28,653 nt of DNA. It comes from Larix sibirica (taxonomy: Eukaryota > Streptophyta > Pinopsida > Pinales > Pinaceae). Location: positions 1 through 28,653 of the forward strand of contig NWUY0300007939.1 of NCBI GenBank assembly GCA_004151065.3, read 5' to 3'. Under the pieces are notes generated by a model. It worked only from the letters and a program-made list of their open reading frames with translations. It ran no database searches and was not told where the DNA came from. This document shows positions 1-10,519 of this stretch, one piece after another. The first letter of the stretch is position 1. Each line of letters opens with the position of its first letter. A program made the position numbers and the translations under genes.

Positions 1-91
1 TGGCTTAATTTGCATCTACACACTCTTTATTTTAATGTTGTGAATCTAATGAATTGGGCTGAAAATATGTGAAAGCCCAGAATTTGGCATC

Positions 92-505
92 ATGTTCCCT
101 TCCAGGAATTGGATAGATGGGAGGGTATGTGACAGGATTCCTAAAATTTGTGGAGTTGGAGGAGTTTTATTCTCAAAGGAAAATCATACTATTTGTTTCA
201 AAGTTGTACTAGGGGAAGACACCAACAATTGGGCAAAGTTGAATGCTTTGTGGATGTTAACGAAAATAGTCGTGGAGAAAGGAATTACTTAAATCTTGAT
301 TTTGAGAGACTCTAGGTTAGTTGTTGATTGGGTTAAAGGCAAAAACAATCTGTAAACTATGCTTTTATTACCAATTATGGAAATAATTGGAGATTTAAAA
401 AATAAATTTATAAAAAAATATTTTCAGCATATTTATAGGGAACAAAATATGAATGCAAATGATCTCTCAAAACAAGATCTTACTATACAATATGACCTAA
501 TTTAA
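92..505 (+). pseudogene. RNase H domain remnant of a LINE-type retroelement
   Basis: One frame reads as a type-I RNase H domain of the kind found at the end of plant L1 ORF2. In order it shows IDG near the start (first Asp), GVGGVLFS, a segment ending in LNALW where the second acidic residue normally lies, RDSRLVVDW (third Asp) and REQNMNANDLSK (fourth Asp). Two in-frame stops interrupt it (taa at 290-292 and 353-355) before the terminal stop at 503-505, so it is a pseudogene. No reverse transcriptase precedes it inside the window, and the 5' part would lie upstream of position 1. The family assignment is from motifs only. It resembles the RNase H domains at 7088-7558 and 8936-9291 (minus strand) more than those at 24.7-25.1 and 28.1-28.5 kb. 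Confidence 0.7.
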
Positions 506-620
506 ATAGGAGGGATGCACTATGCTCTCGATGACCAAAATATAAATTTATGTTTAACCTCCATGATTGAGGGGATTAGTTTTTTAAAAATGCAAATTGA
601 AGAGGAATGAAGACACAACT

Positions 621-796
621 TTATATGTTGGTTTTCTTTTTCTATTGTGATATGCATAAATTCTATGAGACTAGTAATTTTGTACTTTTGAAAAACATTG
701 GGAGGCAATTATATGTTGGTTTTATTTTTCTATTGTGATATGCATAAATGCTAAGAAACTATTAATTTTGTATTTTTGAAAAACATTGCGAAGAAA
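621..796 (+). repeat. Tandem duplication, 2 x 88 bp
   Basis: Two adjacent copies, 621-708 and 709-796, each start with ttatatgttggtttt and align without gaps; by eye they differ at 9 of 88 positions. They lie just after the RNase H remnant, in what would be the 3' untranslated part of that retroelement. No coding content is seen. Confidence 0.85.
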
Positions 797-1220
797 TGAT
801 ATATGGAAGAATGTAATATTAGGCAATGATGGAAGCTTTTTTATCATTTTATTAATCAAGAAATGAGGTTTAAAATGTTTTTATCCAGAGTGAATAAAGA
901 CACATATTCTGTATATTTTGATTTTTTATTGAAATAAGAAATATATATTATTTTCTTTAAAAAATACATATACATATATATATGTTTATTTATTACACAT
1001 AATAAACTCACCAATGTTGTGTTATGTTATCGAATACCCGTGAGTATTTCAGCACGTGTAGTATAATGAAAATATCGAAACACATAACACATAGTACAAT
1101 GCATTGTATAGTAATTAATGTGAATATGAGAGCATTATTGCCTTACACACCAAAAAGCATAGTGGCATTCATTAAGGGTACCACAACCTCACATCCATAT
1201 GTCATACACATATTTTGGTG
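797..1220. other. AT-rich noncoding stretch, no gene recognised
   Basis: Probably the 3' tail of the preceding retroelement remnant followed by older host sequence. It contains a short AT palindrome near 970-985 (tacatatacatatatatatg). The short open frame at 1024-1221 has no recognisable domain. Confidence 0.5.
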
Positions 1221-1234
1221 AAGTGCACCTATAC
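1221..1234 (+). repeat. Target-site duplication, left copy, of the 6.6-kb LINE
   Basis: aagtgcacctatac here matches aagtacacctatac at 7848-7861 (13 of 14 bases). The second copy directly follows a short A run (gtgaaaaa), as expected for target-primed reverse transcription. Length and position fit a LINE insertion, but one mismatch and modest length leave some doubt. Confidence 0.65.
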
Positions 1235-1756
1235 TGACGGAAATGAGGGGCAACCTTTATAGAAAGGCTTAAGGGGGGAGGCAGGGATAGGTTTTGAACC
1301 GAGAACGCATTGAATTGTGAGAAACAATGGATGGGATTTGAACAGGTGCCTCAGATCTAAAGAGGTGGGTTTTAAGCTTCTTGGGGGGAAGACCAAATCT
1401 AATATTGGTAGATTTCTTATGGGAGATGACCTGGTATTTTGTGACAGCTTTAGACTACGTTTTAATTGCTCTAGGAACCTGGTGCAACACGGTTTTCTCT
1501 GGACTTGGGGGTGCCTTGAGTGCCTCCATCTGTCAGTGCTCTTCCATATGTCAGTGTTGTGAGCATGTGCTCATTTTTTACTAGACACCTGCCAAGTAAT
1601 TTTTTTTCTCTAAGATAATCCATGGGGGAGAGTTCCATTACAAACAAAACTTCCCTATCAGACGGGTAGTGAGAAAGAGAGGTACTCCAAAAAACCGACG
1701 CGAAATATCGTGCACTTCTCCGTGAACATGTCGAGAAGGAATCAAAAGGGTTTGAC

Positions 1757-3393
1757 ATGGGTCCCCCGATGGACGTTGAGCATGAGATACCTGGTGGTGG
1801 TTTTCCTTCCTTGGCCCGTGTCTATAGGTCTTCCAGGTTAAACACAAAGAATATTCCTGGGTCCTCAGCTGCTCCTCTTTCCGGGGGTGAAAACACAAAT
1901 GGTTGTTTGGGAACTTTCCAGAATTTAGGAAACGTACGTAAATTAAAAACTAGTTTCTTCATTCTGTGGAGGACAACATGTCTTTAGGAAACAATATTGG
2001 GTTGGAAGGTATGACCACTCTCTCCTTAAAGGCTCTTGTGGGAAAGTTCAGTTACAGGGTTATGAACCCTCAGAACATTGGGCATTGGGTATCCACTACA
2101 TGGTCCCCTATTATCAGGTAATCTCCATATATACTTCTCCTAAAAAAAGGATGGTATGCCTTCTACTCCAGAACATAGGAACATGCCTCAATCATACTAG
2201 GGAAGACCTGGATTAAAGGCATCGACAGCTTAATGTTGAAACGTTGGCACACGGGGTTTGACCCCAAAAGGGAACGTATACACTTTCGACATTTATGGGT
2301 TCATTTGCCTAGTTTTCCTCTCGCCTTATGGAATTAGGAAGCCTTTGAAGCGGTCGCGAATCACTTAGGGAAATTTCTACATATAAGGGAAATTCATTTA
2401 AAGGGTATGGATAGACTAGTAGGTTGAGTCCTCATGGAAATTGATATGGAAAAAGGGATTTTGGAAAAAATGGATATCCATTGGAGGGCGAAAAAAATTC
2501 CTCAAACCCTAGACTATTGGGGTTTGTCGTTTCATTGCTCCAAATTCAAGGAAGTGGGTCACCTTTGGAAGGAATGTTTGCGGATTTTTTCAGGTTCTGA
2601 GGACGAGGATTCATCGGAGGAGATTTATGCGTGGTCATATGACAATAGCTCAGGTTCAGATGGAACCTCTTTGGTTCCCAACAACATTGAGCCATTGATT
2701 CCCTCCTCCTTATCATCAACCTTGTCGGCCTCTTCTTCACTACTGGGTAAGTTAAATTTATTAGACCCATCTTTTATTGATTCCTTAAATGATGGAGAGA
2801 AATATTTTCTAAATTCGCTGGAAAAAAAGGGAAATAGGATTGGGGATGACATTATAGGAGGTGGGCCATATTTCTATCAAGGTGTCTGCCATTTTGATAA
2901 AGGGGGTACCGATATTTCAGTTCCTTCCTCGTCCCTTGCTTTAGATCCTGTTGGTGGGGTAATGCTTCCTTTTTCCTCTTTTCAATCTGTTGAGCCACCT
3001 ATTTCAACATGTCTTGAATCCTCTCAGGTTTCTCTTTCTCAGCCACTCCCAATACCTACTATAAAGGTATTGGAACTTTCTCCAGTAATGTGTCTGCCAC
3101 CCACTGCGCCCACCTCCTTGAATCTTCCCTTGGCGAGTATTCCCTCTACTACGATTTCCCTGTGTGAAAACACTCTTCAAACTCCATTGAATACATTTTT
3201 TGGCAATATTCCCATCGATCTAGAAAAGGAGGGAATGATCTCAGTGAGTTCCACTCTTCCACATTCTCAAAAGGAAAAGGGTATGGTTCAGGGGGTTAGC
3301 AAAAAATTGGTCTCCATTACATACCCACAGTGGCTGAAAAGGAAAGTCTCAAATCTCAGTTATTTCTCCTACTTCAAATGCACCTTTGTTTGA
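1757..3393 (+). pseudogene. LINE ORF1 remnant (DUF4283-like nucleic-acid-binding protein)
   Basis: The N-terminal part lies in one frame (1757 to about 1975). After a frameshift the frame starting at 1978 runs to 3393, with stops at 2119, 2176, 2335 and 2425. The middle reads as a DUF4283-type domain: SLKALVGKFSYRVMN, then WVHLPSFPLALWN and EAFEAVANHLGKFLHI, the usual 'WVRLPGLPLEFW...A.AxxxG' pattern. It is followed by a CCHC-type knuckle at about 2539-2580, reading CSKFKEVGHLWKEC, in which the second Cys is Phe. The C-terminal 250 codons are acidic and Ser/Pro-rich, as is common in these ORF1 proteins. Plant L1 ORF1 proteins bind the element RNA; this copy cannot make the complete protein. 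Confidence 0.8.
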
Positions 3394-3463
3394 TCCAAAT
3401 TCTCAATCTTCTAAATCAAAACGGGCTCTTAGAGATTTGAAAGCCCAAGCAAGGGTGAAAAGA

Positions 3464-4050
3464 TGAAAATGCCCTCATAAAATATTATCCCTCAAACGTC
3501 TGATTGAGAAGGAGTCTCTGGATATTATATTTTTTCAGGAAACTATGGCTTCGGCAGAGAAAGCTAGATTTTTCTTTCATTCCATTAAAAAGGACTGGGT
3601 TGTGGCCTCTACTGATGCAAAGGGTCAATCAGGGGGCCTGTTATCTACACGGAACCTACGATATGCTAATCTGTCGGGTTTTGGTACACACTGGGGTATT
3701 CTATTAAAAGTTATTTTTGTGGGGTTTTAAGGTGTATGCAATTTCCTCAATGTATATGCTCCCTATCATAACAGGAAAAATTTCTAGGATTCAACACTTC
3801 TTTTGGATCTTTTAACTCTTCCAAAATTGGTTTTAGCAAGTGCCCTGAACCTCACTTTATCTGATGCTGAATACTGGAGAGATTCCACTAGATCGGATCC
3901 TCTCTCCAATTATTTTTAGGTTTTTTTCTCTTCGTTCGGCTTAATGACATCAAACCATTTCCATTGAACCCCACTTGGAGTCATGTGCGGAGTGGTGCGA
4001 CATGTGTTTCAAAAAGACTGGACCGTTTCATGGCTGTTGATTCTTTAATG
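3464..4050 (+). pseudogene. LINE ORF2 endonuclease domain remnant (EEP/APE-like)
   Basis: The frame containing 3545 reads LKRLIEKESLDIIFFQETM, the usual start of a plant L1 endonuclease with the Mg-binding Glu in QET. Further on it has NVYAPY (after a stop at 3728-3730) and a segment aligning to the family's GDLNLTLS motif, here ALNLTLS, so the catalytic Asp is lost. After a frameshift near 3950 it reads NPTWSHVRSG and VSKRLDRF, the conserved C-terminal signature. The endonuclease normally nicks target DNA for primed reverse transcription. Stops, a frameshift and the missing Asp make this copy inactive. Confidence 0.8.
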
Positions 4051-4073
4051 GATTCAGTTTTCAAATATAGATC

Positions 4074-6081
4074 TTGGATAGATGTTACAAAGATATCAAA
4101 CCGTTACCCGATCTACTGGAGATGGATTTTGAAGAAAAAAAACAGAACTATCCTTACAAATTCAACCATACATGGATAAAGGAAGCAGATTTTGTGGAAC
4201 TTGTTCAAAAGACTTGGAAGGAATTTAAAAATGATCCTCCCTCCTATTTCATGGTTAAAAAACTGAGTAGATTAAAATCGATTGTTCTGAAATGGGAGAG
4301 GAAGAGAAAAAAGGCACTTAATAGGGAACTTAGATCGATTGAGGTGGATATCTCCTCAACTAAAAATATTAGTATGGAGGGGTCATTACATGACAAAAAA
4401 AACAGTCACTTCTGGTGCTGGAACAATGCAGACTTAAATTGCTCTCTCAAGAGGAAGAGACCCTGCAACTCAAAATTCGCACCTTATGGATTTCATTGGG
4501 TGATAAAAATAACAAATTCTTTCACAAATTTGTTGAAAGTTGAAAAATCCAGAACTCTATTTGGTCTTTAAAAACTGATGAGGGAAATCTCATAAGCAAA
4601 CAATCACACCTACTCAAGGAGGTAGAAAAACACTTCAAAGAATATTTCAATGATTCGGGGTATGTGTGGTAAGTGAACAGATAAAATTTATCAAAGAGTT
4701 TCCTCATTTATTTTCAGATCAAGAAGGTATTGATATTTTCAGGTCGGTCACTCTCTCAGAATTCCATAAGGTTATTCAGAAATTTGCTTGAGCACAAATC
4801 CCCGGTCCTGATGGTTGGACTACGGAGCTTTTTTCATAATTTTTTGATTTATTGGGTCCGGACTTGCTTGCTATGGTGGAAGACACGAGAATCACGGGCA
4901 GAATCCCTGTGGCTCTAAATTCAAAATTTATAGCTTTAACCCCAAAGACATCCATCCAGGAATATTTTGAAGACTTTATGCCCATCTCCCTCTGTAATTT
5001 GGCCTACAAAGTCATTGCAAAGATCATTGCAAACATAATCAAGCTAATTCTCTCCAACTCCATTTCAAAAGAGCAATTCGGTTTCCTTGAGAACTGTCAA
5101 ATACTGGATGCGATTGGTCTAGCGCAAGAAACTTGCCATAGTATCAAAACTCGTAACGAAAAAGCTTTGATACTTCAGATGGACTTGTCTAGGGCATACA
5201 ACAAAGTCAATTGGAGTTTCCTCATACTTGCTTTGATTCAAATTGGGATTTCATGGCAAACTACGAAATTGATTATGGCGTGTGTATCCTCGGTGAGTTA
5301 TTCAGTTCTGGTAAATGGAATCCCTTCAAAGTTCTTCTCTGGATCTTGGGGCCTACGACAAGGCTGCCCACTTTCGCCACTGTTGTTTTTTATTGTGATA
5401 GAGGGATTGACCAAACTAATGATAAATGCAAAAGCGAAAAATCAGATCTCTGTAGAAAAGATTACAAAAAATATCTCTGTCACCCATCAGTTATTTGTGG
5501 ACGACGTGATGCTGTTTGGAAAATCCTACAAAAAGGAATGGTCTAAAATCAAGGAAATACTTGACCTATTCAGTAATACTTCCGGAATGATCATTAATGA
5601 AAATAAATCGACTTTCATTGAACATAATTTGGATGGGAAACTGAAGGTGGATATTTCAACTTTATTCCATTACAGTTTTAAGGATCTGGTGGTCGGAACT
5701 CTATATCTGGGTTACTATATCAAACCTAATGCATACAACAAAAATGATTGGTCCTGCCTACTTAAGTGTTTCAACAAGCGCATCCATAAATGGTGCTAGC
5801 GGTGGCTATCTATCGGTGATCGCCTAACACTGGTGAAATCTGTTCTGCAAAATATTGGAGTATATTGGTTATCCTTATGCAAGATCCCAAAGTCCACCCT
5901 GGCTGGTATTCGCAGGAAAATGCATAACTTCATATGGTCCGTAAAGGATGCCCATAAATTGCACTTGGTTGATTGGAGGAGGATGGATTCTCCATACAAT
6001 TTGCGGGGTTGGTCCATCAAGAATATTTTTTTTCTCTTCGGCTCTGCTTGCAAAGAGTCTTTGGCGTGCTCTCATGGTTGA
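4074..6081 (+). pseudogene. LINE ORF2 reverse transcriptase domain remnant
   Basis: A linker frame (4074-4571) is followed by frames carrying PGPDGW (about 4800-4817) and a long open RT core (4852-5799). The core contains FMPISLCNLAYKVIAK, QFGFLENCQILDAI, motif A as LQMDLSRAYNKVNW, GLRQGCPLSPLLF and the catalytic box FVDDVMLFG with both Asp codons at 5500-5505. One stop at 5797-5799 interrupts the frame, which then continues with RWLSIGDRLTLVKSVL (thumb/connection region) to the stop at 6079-6081. The order and spacing are those of plant L1 RT. The catalytic Asp pair survives, but frameshifts upstream and downstream prevent a whole protein. Confidence 0.9.
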
Positions 6082-7558
6082 TGGTCTTTGGGGCACTGTG
6101 GTGAAAGACAAATATCTTTATGGGTAATCGGTTTCGATGTGGCTTCGATCCCGGATCAGAAAGCTAAAAGGTGTGTCTAACATTTGGGCAAGACTCTTAT
6201 CAAGACACCATATTTTCTCAGAATGGGTTGCGTGGAAGCCTGGTAATGGACGCCTCATTCAGTTGGGAACTGATCCGATCATTGGCGGTCCCGCCCAGTT
6301 TAAATTATCATAGGAACTGGTCTGTACTCTTCGGGATCGGGGCTATTTCACCCTTCAACATGCGTCCTCAACATCCTTATTTGTTTACCTTTTCAAACCT
6401 GGATCAATGCTTCTCAGCTAGGACTTCAAGGTTCTTTGGCTTCAGAATGGTCTTCGTATGTTCTTGGTCTCTACAGGGGAAGCATCCAACTCTCCAGCGA
6501 CTCGGATAAGCTACTTTGGTCGTGGAACACTTATGTGGGTATATCGACTGCTCGTTTGGCATATGAGACCTTTTTATTATTATTCAGGATCAAACATTTG
6601 GTGGCATTTGGTCTGTTGGCGCTGAAACATTCCTCAAAAGATCAAGATTTTCACTTGGTTGGATTTAGATTATAAGTTGTTATTTTGGGGTAACTTACAA
6701 AAACGAGGTTTGATTGGGCCAAATATCTGTATGTTATGTAAACAGGATGAGGAATATGATATTCATCTTTTCATCACTTGTTTTTACACAGCTCAGGTTT
6801 GGAGGGAAGTTTGTCTTTCCTTTGCAGGGTTACCAATTTGGACTGGAATTTCTCTCTCGGATGGAATGCAAAAATGGTACAAGTTAAACCATCCTTTCGC
6901 TGATCTGGCTTGTTTTGTTTTTTTGGAAACTTGGAAGGCCGAAAACTTGGGCATCTTTGAAGATAATTTTTTCCATCATGTGTGGGTTACCGGGAAGGCG
7001 ATTGCTACTTACAAAGAGTTTTGGGATTCTTCTATGGTTCAAACTTCTTTTTCTCTCCCCATGTGTAGATTGTGACCATTTATTTTCATAGGATCTTATG
7101 GCAAATTTGATGGTGCTTCCTAGGAATTGGCTCGATGTTGTGGGGCAGGTGATTTTATTGTCTTGGACAGTCATTGATATTTTAATATCTGGATGCATGT
7201 TGTCCCGGGAACTAATACAAAAAGCGATGTTTGTGCCCTCTGGATTCTTCTTTATTTTGCAAAAATCCGGAATCCGGTCCTTCATCATATTGCAGGTGAT
7301 TCTCAAGTTGTTATTAACTGGATCAATAGGATTGAACCGATAAATTTCATTGCCCTTTCCCCATGGTTGGAAAATATTAGACTCTTTCTGCATGATCTAC
7401 ACGAAACTTAGTTTCTCCATATCTCTCGTAGTGATAATTCACATGTGGATGCTCTCTCGAAAATGGCACTTTTTGCGGAGGAAGGAATTTTTTTTTTCGA
7501 ATTTTGGGAAAATGATATCCTCAGGGGCTCAAGCTGGTTCGGTCTGTTTTCCCTTTGA
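6082..7558 (+). pseudogene. LINE ORF2 C-terminus: zf-RVT and RNase H remnants
   Basis: After frameshifts near 6080 the translation resumes with MVDGLWGTVVKDKYL. The 6659-7075 frame carries the zf-RVT zinc finger CMLCKQDEEYDIHLFITC (C-x2-C ... H-x4-C). A further frame, 7088-7558, is an RNase H domain: FDGAS (first Asp at 7109-7111), NTKSDVCALW (Asp where the family has Glu), AGDSQVVINW (third Asp) and HVDALSKMAL (fourth Asp). In-frame stops lie at 7121-7123 and 7409-7411, and the final tga is at 7556-7558. The domain order fixes this as the end of ORF2. Confidence 0.85.
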
Positions 7559-7847
7559 GTAGCTTCCTCCGGATTTTTGGTCTTTTCTTCGCTTTTTCTT
7601 TTTGTCTCTTTGACTCTCTGTTGTTCCATGGTTTGTAGCTCTTCCTGGTTCTTTTCTTTCTGGCTAGGGGCAGTCGTGAAACTCTTTAGTTGTTCAAGTT
7701 GGTATCTTTGTGGCTTTGGCTGGTTGTGGGGTTTTTAGCCTTTGGTGGGCTATGTGAAAATGTAATTTGTTTTTGTGTGTCTTCTACCTATGTAACTTTC
7801 TTTTTATACTTCATAAATAAAGTATAATTATTTTTACTGTGTGAAAA
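7559..7847 (+). other. LINE 3' untranslated region and 3' end
   Basis: G/T-rich noncoding sequence follows the ORF2 stop, with cataaataaagt near 7810-7822 as a possible polyadenylation signal and a very short A run (gtgaaaaa) just before the TSD. The poly(A) tail is much shorter than in a fresh insertion. Confidence 0.6.
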
Positions 7848-7861
7848 AAGTACACCTATAC
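7848..7861 (+). repeat. Target-site duplication, right copy, of the 6.6-kb LINE
   Basis: aagtacacctatac, one mismatch from the copy at 1221-1234. It marks the right boundary of the LINE. Confidence 0.65.
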
Positions 7862-8617
7862 ACCTGTTTTGATAAAGTGTAATTAAAATCTATATTGTAT
7901 ATTCCATACATTGCATTCATGTCATGGCACACGATAATGCCATATTATTACATTAAGAAAAATTATTTAAGTGAAAATCTTTAAATATCAACCAAAAGCA
8001 TTAAAAAAATATTAGTAAAAAACTTTAGTAAATTTATTTTCGAAAATACATTAACATAAAAAACATTCATACAACATGTTTCTTAATAATATAAGTTTTT
8101 TCACACTAAAAAAAGTAACTTGTTAGTAACGTATAATCAAAGTTAGTACATATTGTCCACCATATTTGTGTAAACCACATTGTAAAAAGAGACACACAAC
8201 ATCGAACTAGACTATCCAAAACATTCAAACATCAAGACTAGCCATAAGCATTAGTTGGCAAAGGTGTCATAATAATATAAGCAGTTTTGATTGTTTGGAA
8301 ACAATCTTAAAATATTTTTGCATAGAGATTTGGTTAGGGGTAAAGCAAGGGTGTTTTAATATTTTTAGTTAAAGTTTAAATTTTCAAAAACTTATTATTC
8401 AATGTATACATATATTTTCATTGTTTATTTTGATTTTTTTTAAGGTTTATATTTATAGAGTTTGAAATTGGTGACTTTACATAAGGAGTGCTTTAACAAT
8501 ACATCCATTCACCATCTATTTTACCCATGAGCTATTGTTTATTTTGATTAATTACAAATCATAAATTACTTTACACAATGATAATAGATTAGGCAAATGA
8601 TATTATTACGAGAGTGT
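7862..8617. other. AT-rich intergenic DNA, no gene seen
   Basis: No open frame of note and no RNA gene recognised. A short stretch around 8483-8504 (aaggagtgctttaacaat) resembles 13030-13052 and may belong to a dispersed repeat. Confidence 0.5.
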
Positions 8618-8630
8618 AAGATGTACTTAC
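8618..8630 (+). repeat. Target-site duplication, left copy, of antisense truncated LINE
   Basis: aagatgtacttac matches aaaatgtacttac at 9800-9812 (12 of 13). It is directly followed by a run of seven T (8631-8637), the complement of a poly(A) tail, which is the order expected for an antisense LINE. Confidence 0.7.
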
Positions 8631-9799
8631 TTTTTTTCAAGGAGAAAAAACATGTATTTTTGCTATTCATTTGAATAAAAAAGTACAATATCCAAAGCTG
8701 ATACAAAATTCAAGCAAGAACCTACAAACAACATAAGGCTTCACTCAAATATAAGTAACATGTCAAAGTAAGGTTGCCTGTTCAAAAACATCAAAAACTA
8801 TTAACAACTTATAAAAAGCTCCCCAAAAACTGAGACAGACAAAGAGCCCCCAAAAAACTACAATTTGCTTTTTAGCACAGTCATAAGAAAGAAGGAAAGT
8901 GACCACATTCTGCCACATTATCTTCTATAATTTATTCACAAAGTAGAACCCCATCTTCCCCACCCAAGGCTTCCTTCGAGAGAGAATTTGCCACCAAATT
9001 TTGCTCCTTGTAAATATGATCAATGTTCAAAGTATGGAAAGAAGCCAATAGCAATTATGTCCGCATGCACCATTGAAGAAGTGACAGCACCTGAAGAGAT
9101 CCAATCTTTTTGGTCCAGTTAACAATGACCATCGAGTCCCCCAGAATAGTCATTGAATCAATGCCCAAAGTAGAGGCAACTTTGACCAAGCACCAAAGAA
9201 CTAAAAGCTCAACTTTTGTGTTAGTACCTTTGCCACAATTTAGTTTAAGTTTGAAATGGTGCACACCATTAATTTCTAGATATATACCCACTCCACAGAA
9301 ACCAAACTGGGCACCCCGTCAAAATAACCCATTGCTTTCAAGGAACAAGGAAGTTTCTTAACCTGTCTTGGTATCTTCACCTTTATCTTCACTGAAGCAA
9401 ATTCCCTATTGGTGCTCAAAATCCTCAAACAACTAGCAACCGTATTGACATGTTTGTCTTCAAAGATAACATAATTCCTTGTTTTCCAAATATACCAACA
9501 TATGAAAGTAGGGAGAAGCCTGCGATTTGAAGTATTTCTATACCCATTTAGAAAGTTAACTTCAAAGGAATCCAAACCCCACACACGAGATAATTTGAGA
9601 ATTTGAGATATGGCTTTCCATTGATTTTGAAAAAAAGAACAATGCATGAACAAGTGATTGTGATTGATGGATTCACTTGCAAATTTACATAAAAAGCATT
9701 TACGTTGCAAATTGTCCCATGTCAACAAACAATCTTCGAAAGATAAGCATAAGAAACATTTAAGTTTCATTGGTATATGGTATTTCCATAATATAACGA
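8631..9799 (-). mobile_element. 5'-truncated antisense LINE (about 1.17 kb)
   Basis: Read on the minus strand, this begins inside the zf-RVT region of ORF2, runs through RNase H, a short 3' UTR and a short poly(A) (T7 on the + strand at 8631-8637), and is bracketed by a 13-bp near-perfect TSD. It lacks ORF1, endonuclease and RT, as expected for a LINE copy whose reverse transcription stopped early. Confidence 0.8.
8936..9799 (-). pseudogene. LINE ORF2 fragment: zf-RVT plus RNase H
   Basis: On the minus strand the frame ending at 9276 reads KYHIPMKLKCFLCLSFED, then CFLCKFASESINHNHLFMHC (zf-RVT), then IWKTRNYVIFEDKHVN and GYFDGVPS (first RNase H Asp). A one-base frameshift near 9285 moves to the frame 9291-9055 with GTNTKVELLVLW (second acidic residue, Glu) and ILGDSMVIVNW (third Asp). 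After a stop the same frame continues to DHIYKEQNLVANSLSKEAL, where the fourth catalytic Asp is replaced by Asn. A stop at about 8936-8938 ends it. The sequence is clearly related to the RNase H at 7088-7558, but it is inactive. Confidence 0.82.
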
Positions 9800-9812
9800 A
9801 AAATGTACTTAC
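9800..9812 (+). repeat. Target-site duplication, right copy, of antisense truncated LINE
   Basis: aaaatgtacttac, one mismatch from 8618-8630. Confidence 0.7.
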
Positions 9813-10519
9813 CTTATTATAATAAATTCTCATAATTAAAAATATTACCATGTTTTTGAACAATATGGTGGATTTATAATATATAAAAATTACAACTTTT
9901 TAGAGGAAAAAAAATTACCACTTACTATTGACAAAGACGTTAAGAAAGGAAATTCTTAATCGAATATAAACTTAAATGAGGTAGAGAGATTCTTAACTTA
10001 AAGAAATTGTTTAAAGTACTCAAAATTTTGTTTATTTTGAATGTTTGGAATGAAAATCACGATGATTATTTGCTAGAAGTGACATTTAGGCATGGCTTGG
10101 CCTTTGTGTACGAAGGGAAGTAGGATGTTGGGCCCAAGTTAGGGTTGTTTTAAGAGCCAGTGAATGTGTCCAATTGGTTAGGTAGAAATCTAGGTAACAC
10201 CTAAATGATTTTGCAAGTACCCATTGAGTGAATATGACTAAACTGTGAAATAAAGGAACTAGTGTCATTATTATTAAATGAAAGTGTACTCTACGTGGAG
10301 CCCACGGTGACTCACTTTACCTTGAGATAGATATGTCACTCCCCACAAAACAAGAAGATCGTTGGATGAACTTGTGCACGTGGATGCACTACACCATTGC
10401 TAAGTTCATACATTTGTAAGTCTAGACTATCAAATCATAATAATACATTATAACATAATAAGAATATATATATATATATATATTATTTTTTATTTTTAAT
10501 TTCAAAATCATTTCCACTT
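9813..10519. other. AT-rich intergenic DNA
   Basis: No convincing coding region. A (TA)n microsatellite lies at about 10464-10482, just before the assembly gap. Confidence 0.5.

Larger units (their letters stand above)
1235..7847 (+). mobile_element. Near full-length, inactivated L1-type LINE (about 6.6 kb)
   Basis: The element contains, in order, a 5' leader (1235 to about 1756), an ORF1 remnant with DUF4283-like and zinc-knuckle segments (1757-3393), an ORF2 remnant with endonuclease, reverse transcriptase, zf-RVT and RNase H (about 3464-7558) and a T/G-rich 3' UTR (7559-7847) with aataaa near 7813. A 14-bp near-identical direct repeat brackets it. The length and domain order match full plant L1 elements. 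Multiple stops and frameshifts in both ORFs make it non-autonomous today. Some segments remain open for more than 300 codons (2434-3393, 4852-5799), so the decay is moderate rather than ancient. Confidence 0.85.

Noticed and set aside
4522-4985. Minus-strand open frames opposite the LINE RT
   Set aside because: Shadow frames of the RT domain with no motifs of their own.
6884-7393. 169-codon minus-strand frame
   Set aside because: Lies opposite the zf-RVT/RNase H segment of the plus-strand LINE; its translation shows no domain.
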